A program made the translations under genes and the position numbers. A DNA stretch of 64,000 nucleotides from Nocardioides sp. Root240 (GTDB taxonomy: Bacteria > Actinomycetota > Actinomycetes > Propionibacteriales > Nocardioidaceae). How positions within the stretch are numbered: the first letter of the stretch is position 1; every line of letters begins with the position of its first letter. Of this stretch, positions 45,601-52,440 are shown one piece after another. Location of the stretch: positions 148,225-212,224 of the forward strand of contig NZ_LMIT01000012.1 in the NCBI RefSeq assembly GCF_001428825.1, read 5' to 3'. The notes below the pieces were generated by a model, which made no database searches, had not been told where the DNA came from, and saw nothing but the letters and a program-made list of their open reading frames with translations.

Positions 45601-48105
45601 GTCGCGGCTGAGTTGATCGCTCATCGGCCCGGCATTGAGGTCGTTGCCAGCGAGCGCAATCGCGCTCTGCGCCGTGCGGATCGCCTCACCGATACGTCCG
45701 AAGTCGGTGCTCGTCCGCTCGTAGTACGCGCCGAGTCGCGCCGCGTGTTGGCGCTCAGCATCGTCGAGCGCCGTCTCGGCTTTCTGCCAGGCGACGGCCT
45801 CTGCGAGGCGAGCTCGGACGAGCTTGTCGGCCTTCCCTGAGACGGTGATGGCTTTAAGTGCCCGTTTGTCCGCACGCGCTGCCTTGCTGAGCGATCGCAG
45901 GCCGCGGTGTGTCTCGCGGAAGCGAACGTCGAGGCCGGCGAGATCAGCGCCGAGGGCTGCCGGGGTGAAGACCTGCTCGACGGCCGTTCGTCGGTCGTTC
46001 ACGAGCTCGACAACCGATCCGAGAACCCTCGTGGACTCCTCGAGCGCTGCTTGGACGGCTGGGTTCAGCCAAGAACGCTCGGGGAGAGCCGCGGAGCCCG
46101 CGAGTGCCGCGAGGTGGCTGAGCTCGACGGCTCGCCTGAGCGAGATCTCTTCCGTCGACACACCGAGCATCGCTCCCAGCTGGCGTACGTCCTCAACGAT
46201 CGAGGCGAAGGGCAGCGGTGAGCCTCGGAGCGCATCGATGGACGCCGCCAGCGCCACGTCGTCGGTGTCGCCGCGAGGACGCCACACCAACGAAGCAAAG
46301 GCACCGAGGTCGGCAAGTGGGTCACACGCCTCGGGATTGAGGAGGTCGACCCTGTCGGGTCCGACGATCTCGGCGAGCTTCTCGAGGGCCGCGCGGTAAT
46401 TGTCCACTGCCATGCGCAACCGGCTGACGCGTGACGTGAGCGCCTCGGGCTCGGCTGTCGTGAGCCACGTTGCGGGAACATCAGGTCGCTGCTCGAGGAG
46501 CCGCAGCAACTCCAGGCGGCGCCGTGCAGACGGTTCGTCACCTGCCCAGACGAGCCCGAGGTCAGCGTCGACCGCACGGCACCGCTCGTCGAGCATCTGG
46601 GTGGCCTCCGCCAGACTCTGGGTGGTCGCCTTGATGCCTTCCACCTCGGCTGGGGTGTGCACGGCGTCCTTCAATTCGCGCCACAGGTATTCATCACCCT
46701 CGCTGACTGGCCTCCAGGCGTGCGCGAGCTGTTCTGTGGTGTCCAGAAGGTTGCTCAGCTCGATCGATCCGAGGGTCGACCAGCGCGCGATGTCGTCAAG
46801 CGGTCGGTGTGCATAGGCCTGCAGGGTCGCGAGCCGGCCGAGCACAGCGAAGAGGCTGCGCCCCAATCTCGGGCGCTCCTCATTCATCGCCCGGGCGTAG
46901 TCCGTCAGGTCACCTCTCGTGGCCTGAAGGTTCCGCTTCTCACCCTCTGTGAAGACACCGCGGGCTGTGGCCCGCCGTGTCAGTGAGTCGGCGAGCTGCT
47001 TCACAACCTCCTTGCGCGTCGCCGCGTGGCTGTGGAGCTCCAGCGTGAAGTCCCCCAGCCCTTTACTGGCGAGTCGATCACGGACGACGTCGAGCGCCGC
47101 CGCCTTCTCGGAGACAAAGAGGACGGTGCGATTCGACGCGATCAGCTCGGCAATGATGTTGGCGATGGTCTGACTCTTTCCTGTACCCGGAGGTCCGTCC
47201 ATGACGAAGGAGTGACCCTGGCGGGCGGCCAACACGCAGGCGCGCTGGCTGGAGTCCGCGTCGAGGATGCTCATCAGCTCCTCCGGGGGCTGCTCGTCGT
47301 CGAGCGGACCCGACGTCCCCGGCGTGCGGAAATTGAAGGAGTCCGATGACGGCGCCTCAGAGCCCAGAGCGATCAACTGCACGATCGGGTGCACGGCGAC
47401 GGTGGACTCGTGGTCCTCCAGGTCTCGGTAGATCGCCTCCTTGTGAAAGGAGAACGTAGTGAGAACCGTACGGCGCTGGACCATCCATCCTGGGTGATCG
47501 CCGACGAGCGATCCGACCTCGTTGAGGATGGAGTCGATCCCGGTCGCGTCGGGATCGATCGCGGGCATGCGCAGGTTGAAGGACTTCTCCAGGTGCAACC
47601 GCAGGGCCGGGTTGATGACCAGGTCGTCTTCCGTGCGGCTGACCTGAAAAGGCTCCTGGCTACCCGCCCGGTGGATACGGACCGGGCACAAGATGATCGG
47701 CGCCTCGGCCTCTTTGCCGTCAGCGGGATCGATCCAACCGAGTAGTCCAAGTCCGAGGTAGAGGGTCCAGAAGCCGCGGTCGGCGTAGACCTGTTGGGAA
47801 GTCAGGTCGAGTCGTCGCGCTCCGGTGGCAACCTCGGCGTCTGTCTTGTCGGCGACCATGATGCGTCCGCGAGCGGCCCCGGTCTCGAATCCTTGGGCCT
47901 GCAATAACAACGGGCCGTTGAGTGCGGTGAACAACTCTGCAGGGCCGGGGGAGGCGATCTCGAACGAAGCCGACTTGGTGTGTTTGAAATAGACCAACTT
48001 CTGACGCCGGTCGAGCGTCAAGAGGTCGCTGCGCCATGCATTGATCTGCGAGGACAGCCGACGTGCGATGTCACCGGTCAGGCCGGCAACCTTCTCACTG
48101 CTCAC
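42655..48105 (-). CDS. DUF4011 - SF1 helicase - Vsr/MTES_1575 nuclease - DUF3320 protein
   Basis: 1816 residues. N-terminal DUF4011 (about 1-270; LTLDRRQKLVYFKHT, GFWTLYLGLGLLGW). Split SF1 helicase: Walker A GPPGTGKSQT near residue 302, FVSEKAAALDVV, a ~800-residue helical insert, motif II FDEASQ near 1203, GDEKQLPPT near 1235, TWHYRSQH, VQGDERDIIIFS near 1400 and NVAITRARRRVEV near 1440. Next a Vsr-like endonuclease (IDLGVKHP, then AVECDGAAYH near 1545) and a C-terminal DUF3320. As I recall, proteins of this architecture were reported as single-gene antiphage systems (Hhe type). The start overlaps the HelD-like gene by 11 bases, so the two are probably made together. Confidence 0.92.
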   Translation of the reverse strand: MSSEKVAGLTGDIARRLSSQINAWRSDLLTLDRRQKLVYFKHTKSASFEIASPGPAELFTALNGPLLLQAQGFETGAARGRIMVADKTDAEVATGARRLDLTSQQVYADRGFWTLYLGLGLLGWIDPADGKEAEAPIILCPVRIHRAGSQEPFQVSRTEDDLVINPALRLHLEKSFNLRMPAIDPDATGIDSILNEVGSLVGDHPGWMVQRRTVLTTFSFHKEAIYRDLEDHESTVAVHPIVQLIALGSEAPSSDSFNFRTPGTSGPLDDEQPPEELMSILDADSSQRACVLAARQGHSFVMDGPPGTGKSQTIANIIAELIASNRTVLFVSEKAAALDVVRDRLASKGLGDFTLELHSHAATRKEVVKQLADSLTRRATARGVFTEGEKRNLQATRGDLTDYARAMNEERPRLGRSLFAVLGRLATLQAYAHRPLDDIARWSTLGSIELSNLLDTTEQLAHAWRPVSEGDEYLWRELKDAVHTPAEVEGIKATTQSLAEATQMLDERCRAVDADLGLVWAGDEPSARRRLELLRLLEQRPDVPATWLTTAEPEALTSRVSRLRMAVDNYRAALEKLAEIVGPDRVDLLNPEACDPLADLGAFASLVWRPRGDTDDVALAASIDALRGSPLPFASIVEDVRQLGAMLGVSTEEISLRRAVELSHLAALAGSAALPERSWLNPAVQAALEESTRVLGSVVELVNDRRTAVEQVFTPAALGADLAGLDVRFRETHRGLRSLSKAARADKRALKAITVSGKADKLVRARLAEAVAWQKAETALDDAERQHAARLGAYYERTSTDFGRIGEAIRTAQSAIALAGNDLNAGPMSDQLSRDGHPDPRLTVIAQRLLAVASKWSSGAVAVLGPETEAELSSQPLELAAGRAADAAVVLAPLQEAIAHVTGLAQRSLTLEVGRDARVRAIALSEALVAIFDPYESDLATLGPLYSGLTTDWAKLEDALAWLAEVRRVIGGPVSSRSAERMERPIVLASELEQRIEEWSDQARRFGNVFSTARGAELLADLAADIAAGAALLFEMVDTCAGDVAEWDAFVLHRNELSTTGLTDVLDMMITKKVPADDVVPGIERAILQAWAESVIATDERVKRHRASDRDALVDRFRELDQAVVNQAHVAVAAACSARRPNSVSGTSAQLIRREAQKKSRHLPIREILSRTGEIVQELKPCFMMSPLSVSQFLPGDMTFDAVIFDEASQVLPSDAINCIYRGAQLIVAGDEKQLPPTSFFTQAVSDDDTDEELDLFESVLKSCKSSLPSLPLTWHYRSQHESLITYSNYRFYAPDGQALQTFPGATFESPDLGVASYVVNGVYRKGGARDNPIEADAVVDRLLFHREHHPELSIGVVTFSTAQEEAIAGALERRAATEPVLAGLLDSHDRLTGFFVKNLENVQGDERDIIIFSIGYGPDETGKFSMNFGPINRDGGWRRLNVAITRARRRVEVVSSFRAADMRDTTSDGLRHLRGYLDFAERGVAALSLDHRGSLGDAESPFEEDVLAVISSWGYDVVTQVGSAGYRIDLGVKHPDRPGEYVLAVECDGAAYHSAATARDRDRLRASVLEGLGWKIHRIWGIAWYRDRHGESLKLRSAIEAAITDSGEPSKFAMNPIVAVEMETVDLEAPPEWAVTYVAHTSRAHTSYPLASVEARPSLSSFIARVVEAESPVHQDVVYRRIRDAYGVGRIGHAIKANIEFVASRLSVDGAPVRLDEGGFYRIGPATQVRAPREDDEARTVLQTPPDELDLAVSQIVRDAVTIEDDGVTQLLRSVFGWRRAGGDIQAAVVASVDRCLRAGTIERSDRGTLRAGTR

Positions 48106-50305
48106 CAGTCAGCTCCTCGTCTTCGGCTTGGATAAGTCGCCTGACTAGCGCCGCGACCAGGATCACATCGCTCATCTCCAGTCGCTCCACGAGTTCGATC
48201 AATGCCTCGCGCCCGTTCGCCGCCACCTCGACATCGTCTGCAGACGGGGGCACCCGGTGGTGTTCGTCGGAGTTCTGCTGGTCGCCGAAGCCGGCGGGCA
48301 GCGCATCGGCATGCACGATGGAGAGGCTCTGGGTGCAGCGAGTCATAGCGACGTACAGAGCCCGCGGCGGCTGCACCGACGCTGCCGACGAAACGGCCGG
48401 CTCAACCAGGATGACGGCGTCGAACTCGAGACCTTTGCAGCCAGACGCCGCAACCAGGGTGAGGTTGTGGGCGAAGTCGCCGTCGCGGCCGTCGCCGGGC
48501 GCAAGAGGTACCAGCTCCTCAGAGACCAGCCACTCGTCGTACCAGGCGTCTGGCACGATGACCGCCGTGGTCAATCCGTCCGCCAGCAGGGCGCCGGCGG
48601 TCTCAGCGGCAATGCCTTTCAGTCCCTCACTGTCCGTGCGAATCACCTCGGGTGCCCCCCGCCCCCTGCGGATCGAGGTGGGCGGCTTCAGGCCCGGGCC
48701 GGCGAGCGGCAGCTGATGGGCGGCTAGGTCGAGCACATCAGAGGGAACGCGGTAACCGATCGAAAGATTGAGGACGCTCGGCGTCTCCTGGCTGAGGTGT
48801 GCGCTCAGCTCGGTCCAAGAGTCACGGACCCAAGGCCCCGTCGTTTGCGCGAGATCGCCAAGGATCGTGAACGAGCCTGAGGGGCATCGGCGAGCAAGCG
48901 CCCGCGCCTGCATCGGGGACAGGTCTTGGGCCTCATCAACGACCAGGTGGCCGTACGTCACGGTGTCGCGCGTCAGGAGTCCGGCGATCTCGTCCAGGCA
49001 GAAGAGGTCTGCCTCCGTCCAGGGCTCGGTTGTCACGCTCTCCGTCAGCGGCCTGTAGAGGCGTGCGCGTTCGTCGGCCGTCATCAGGCCGTCAGTGGCT
49101 CGCACCAGCCAGGCCTGCGTGGCGTAGAGCGTGCGAAGAAACTCTTCTGGTGTGTAGCTGGGCCACATTCGATCGACCGCGTTGACGAACGAGGAAAGGC
49201 GGCGGATGGTTGCTTCATTGGCTCGCACGGGGCGGCCCTGCTCCGCCTGGTCCTGGCGGTGGCGATCGGCCGCCATTGTCGCCAACGCATCTCGAATAAC
49301 CTCGCGACCGTCGGCGTGAGGCAGTCCGCGCGCGACGATGCCCGCAATCATCTCCTGGATCTCACGACCATCCAGGCGGATCCGGTCAGCGCCCAAAGAC
49401 AGGACGAGCTCCTCTTCGCGCCAACCAATTCTCTGTTGCAGAGCTGCAGCCAGCGTCGCTGCCATGCCGGCGCTGCCCTTGACGCGAGCGGTCTCTGGGG
49501 CGTCGAGACCGATGATGTCTGCTTCGCCGGCGTACAGCGCCTGGAGTTCCACCTGATCCACATCAGTGACGTCCAGCGACGGCAGGACGCCACTGACATA
49601 GGTGAGGAACGTGGTCGAGGGAGCCACGACCAGGATGCCCTCTCGCCGAAGCTCGGGGTAATTGAAGGCCAACCAGGCCGCCCGGTGCAGACCGACGACA
49701 GTCTTGCCGGTTCCGGGTCCGCCCTGCACGACAACAACCCCGGCAAGTGGGTGCCGGATGATGGCGTACTGCTCGGCCTGGATGGTGGCCACCACGTCTC
49801 GCATCGCACCGTCGCGCGAGCGGTCCAGCTCCTCCAGCAGCGCGTCGCCGAAGGTCATTCCGGTGCCGGCCGCCTCGGAAGCTTGCGCCGCCGAGGCGCC
49901 GACGATCTCGTCAATCACACGAACGAGACGCCGCTCCTCCTCGGTGAACACCCGCTTGAGGGACAGCCCGCGCGGGTTTTGCGGCGAGGCTTCGTAAAAC
50001 ACCTGCGCCGCGTCCGCGTGCCAGCCGACCACAACGGGGTTGAAGTCCTCGTCTCGAACTCGTCTGCGGCCGACATAGAGCGTCTCGTCGTCGGGCAATG
50101 TCATCTTGCCGAAGACCAGCTGCCCGGTGCCGCGCGACTCCTTCAGGATCCGCAAGGCACGCTGCAGTGCCTGGGCGGTCGAGCGGTGCTGTGCCTTGTA
50201 CTCGCCCATGTTCCGCTCTGCATCTGCCAGCCCCTTGTCGAGGAGCTGGTATGCGCGGTCGACAAAGGCCTGTTCGTCCTGCAACTCCGGGTGCATGGCG
50301 GTCAT
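48095..50305 (-). CDS. HelD/HelR-like UvrD-family helicase
   Basis: 736 residues. The N-terminus has a helical arm and a block TLYVGRRRVRDEDFNPVVVGW near residue 75 that matches the IGR-type region of HelD/HelR proteins, which bind and recycle RNA polymerase. Helicase motifs: Walker A GGPGTGKTVVGLHRAAWL near residue 196, VVDEAQDLSPMQ near 457, CKGLEFDAVIL near 622 and YVAMTRCTQSL near 650. It is divergent from housekeeping HelD and overlaps the downstream DUF4011 helicase gene by 11 bases. A defence role in partnership with that protein is inferred, while an RNA polymerase role is known for the family. Confidence 0.85.
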   Translation of the reverse strand: MTAMHPELQDEQAFVDRAYQLLDKGLADAERNMGEYKAQHRSTAQALQRALRILKESRGTGQLVFGKMTLPDDETLYVGRRRVRDEDFNPVVVGWHADAAQVFYEASPQNPRGLSLKRVFTEEERRLVRVIDEIVGASAAQASEAAGTGMTFGDALLEELDRSRDGAMRDVVATIQAEQYAIIRHPLAGVVVVQGGPGTGKTVVGLHRAAWLAFNYPELRREGILVVAPSTTFLTYVSGVLPSLDVTDVDQVELQALYAGEADIIGLDAPETARVKGSAGMAATLAAALQQRIGWREEELVLSLGADRIRLDGREIQEMIAGIVARGLPHADGREVIRDALATMAADRHRQDQAEQGRPVRANEATIRRLSSFVNAVDRMWPSYTPEEFLRTLYATQAWLVRATDGLMTADERARLYRPLTESVTTEPWTEADLFCLDEIAGLLTRDTVTYGHLVVDEAQDLSPMQARALARRCPSGSFTILGDLAQTTGPWVRDSWTELSAHLSQETPSVLNLSIGYRVPSDVLDLAAHQLPLAGPGLKPPTSIRRGRGAPEVIRTDSEGLKGIAAETAGALLADGLTTAVIVPDAWYDEWLVSEELVPLAPGDGRDGDFAHNLTLVAASGCKGLEFDAVILVEPAVSSAASVQPPRALYVAMTRCTQSLSIVHADALPAGFGDQQNSDEHHRVPPSADDVEVAANGREALIELVERLEMSDVILVAALVRRLIQAEDEELTGEQ

Positions 50306-50452
50306 GAACGACGTCCGGAGCTTGACAGGGTGGGGGGGTCCGCTTGCACCTGACCACCCTAGGTAAAGGGCCCGACGGAAGAACCCGATTCCGTCAAACG
50401 TCTCTCGACGACCACCCGGCTGCCTGTCGAGATCCGGGGCGCACGGTCATGG

Positions 50453-51187
50453 TCACCGTTCAGACAACTTCGCCGGAGGCTTGACAAGCCAACCAGGCTT
50501 CGCGAACAGAGCGGGGTCGACGCGATGGCAGATCCCAGGTGCGCCAAAGTTGCCGAGTGTTACTTGGGTCCATTCCTTCGCGTGAGGGAACCTCGGCCGC
50601 TGAATGTTGCTGACTAGCCGACCGTCATAGATGAGATTGACGAGCAGAGCCTCCAGTTCCCCGAGGACAGGCTTCATCTGCGTCTTCGTAAGCTCTTCAC
50701 GGATGTCGACCATGGCCCAGTTCGATGGGTAGGCCGGGTAGGTTTTGCGCGGCTCGTCGAGAAGAACGTCATCGAACGAGAACCACGAGAAGTGAGTCCA
50801 GTTCTTCGTGCCGTCCTTGGTATGTGGGCGGAGACGATCGCCGAACCCACCCTTGCCGGTCGCCACTCCGGCGTAGACCGGACGTCCGCCCTTCTCCAGG
50901 ACGTAGACGCCGGCCGCGTACCTGAAGTCGCAGATTCGCAGACCAGGCCGCACACTGCCGATCCGGCCCAGCATCTGCCAGTTGTAGCCGTTACCGGGGA
51001 ACCAATCGACCTCGCTGCGCTTCCAGTGCAACCCGTAGGCGCCGATCAGGTGAGTCCCCACGACGCCATCATGCCCGCCCGTGAACAAACAGGCAGCCGA
51101 TCTGTACGGATCGCGAGCGACGAAATATCCGTGTGGCCTCAGTCGACGTCTCGGCTGTTTCTCGCCGTCCTTCGTGCGCGGCCTCAA
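50453..51187 (-). CDS. GIY-YIG nuclease-like protein
   Basis: 244 residues. The middle reads as a GIY-YIG module: GVYVLEKGGRPVYAGVATG (GVY and YAG elements), then FGDRLRPH with the conserved Arg. A candidate catalytic Glu lies in LGELEALLVNLI, with Asn in VSNIQRP further on. The N-terminal ~85 residues (GTHLIGAYGLHWKRSEVDW) are unassigned. It sits between McrC (83-base gap) and the HelD-like gene (147-base gap), same strand. Could be an effector nuclease in either system or a stand-alone gene. Confidence 0.72.
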   Translation of the reverse strand: MRPRTKDGEKQPRRRLRPHGYFVARDPYRSAACLFTGGHDGVVGTHLIGAYGLHWKRSEVDWFPGNGYNWQMLGRIGSVRPGLRICDFRYAAGVYVLEKGGRPVYAGVATGKGGFGDRLRPHTKDGTKNWTHFSWFSFDDVLLDEPRKTYPAYPSNWAMVDIREELTKTQMKPVLGELEALLVNLIYDGRLVSNIQRPRFPHAKEWTQVTLGNFGAPGICHRVDPALFAKPGWLVKPPAKLSER

Positions 51188-51270
51188 CCGGCCCGGTAGC
51201 GCCTGCGCGGATCGGCAGGCACCACTGGCGCTGCTGGCGGACGCCGGTACGAGTCACGAGATCTCGGTTC

Positions 51271-52440
51271 CTACGCCACCAGAACCTCGGCAAGCTCGGC
51301 AACCAGCTCGAGCAGTTGGTCCGGCGGCTGGTCCAGGTCCAGTGTGTGGCAGGTGATCGCGACCCCCGCCCCGCGCACCGTGTGCTCGACTGCTCGCTCG
51401 TTCCCTGCGGCGTACACGAGGTGGCCCTCCGCGAGTCCGAGAACCGTGCAGTAGGCCAGGAGCTGGTAGAGGTCGGCCTGCGGGAAACCAACTGGCTTCT
51501 CGGCCTTGTACTTTGCGTCGACCACGACACGCCGCCCGTCGAACCCGGTCCACACGAAGTCGGGTCGCATCTGGACCTGATCGGCCTCGTCGAGGTGCAT
51601 CCGGTGCTGCAGGGATGCCGATCCGCCAAGGGGAGCCATCGCCTCACCCAGCGCGACGCTGACGAAATCCTCGTAGATCTTCCACATGTCGAAGACGAAG
51701 CCACTCACCTCGAGGTCGCCAACCCGCTGCTCGAACGAGTCGCCCGCAAGGATCAGCGCGGCCAGATGGAGGGCGGGGTGATAGCGGGTGTTGAGCCGGG
51801 TTGCCTGCCAGCTGGGCACCAGGTCGCCGCGACGGACCTCGGTCACTCCGGCGAACTGGAGCCGGAGACGTTGGAGCCGTTGCCGCACGGTCGCAGACAG
51901 GCCGTTCATGCGCAGGAGGCGGATCGTTGTCGCCAGCAGGATCTGGTTCTCCGCGATGTCGACGGTGAAGTCGTCGTAGGTCATCTCCAGTGGCAGCCCG
52001 ACGCCGTACCGACGCGAGATCTGGTCGCGCACCCGGATCCGTCCACGCAGGACGGGCAGGCTGTCGTCGACCGTCCGATAGCCCTGGAGAAGACCCTGCT
52101 CGATAGCCCTGCCGGCCAATCGCGTGAAGGCGTGCGCCAGTGCTTCAGGCAGGTCGGACTCGACGTCGAGCCGCACGCTGTGGTCACGCCAGAACTTCGG
52201 CTTCGTCGCATACCCCATCAGGAACACCAGGCGCTCGATGCTGATCTTGGGTCGGATGCTGATCTGGAGCGACCCGACACGCACGACGCCCACCTTGGTG
52301 CCGGCGGCGACCAGCCAGTCGTCTGATCCTGGCGCGCGGGTCACGACCGCCAGCTCCGCGACGTCGAGCGCCTCGGCCTCGGCGTTCGACAGCCGGACGG
52401 CCTTGGCCGGCTCGCCCTCAGTCAGGGTCAGCGGTTCCAT
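51271..52440 (-). CDS. mcrC: McrC-family restriction nuclease subunit
   Basis: 389 residues. N-terminal McrC domain with LQISIRPKISIERLVFLMGY near residue 57 and the middle YDDFTVDIAENQILLATT block. C-terminal PD-(D/E)XK nuclease: KIYEDFV, RPDFVW and VVVDAKYK near residue 300. It is the endonuclease that McrB activates on modified or foreign DNA. Its start lies 23 bases inside the 3' end of mcrB, the usual arrangement. Confidence 0.92.
   Translation of the reverse strand: MEPLTLTEGEPAKAVRLSNAEAEALDVAELAVVTRAPGSDDWLVAAGTKVGVVRVGSLQISIRPKISIERLVFLMGYATKPKFWRDHSVRLDVESDLPEALAHAFTRLAGRAIEQGLLQGYRTVDDSLPVLRGRIRVRDQISRRYGVGLPLEMTYDDFTVDIAENQILLATTIRLLRMNGLSATVRQRLQRLRLQFAGVTEVRRGDLVPSWQATRLNTRYHPALHLAALILAGDSFEQRVGDLEVSGFVFDMWKIYEDFVSVALGEAMAPLGGSASLQHRMHLDEADQVQMRPDFVWTGFDGRRVVVDAKYKAEKPVGFPQADLYQLLAYCTVLGLAEGHLVYAAGNERAVEHTVRGAGVAITCHTLDLDQPPDQLLELVAELAEVLVA

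Noticed and set aside
42655..48105. HEPN domain in the DUF4011 protein
   Set aside because: No convincing R-x4-6-H motif in the helical insert; the nuclease is the Vsr-like domain near residue 1545.
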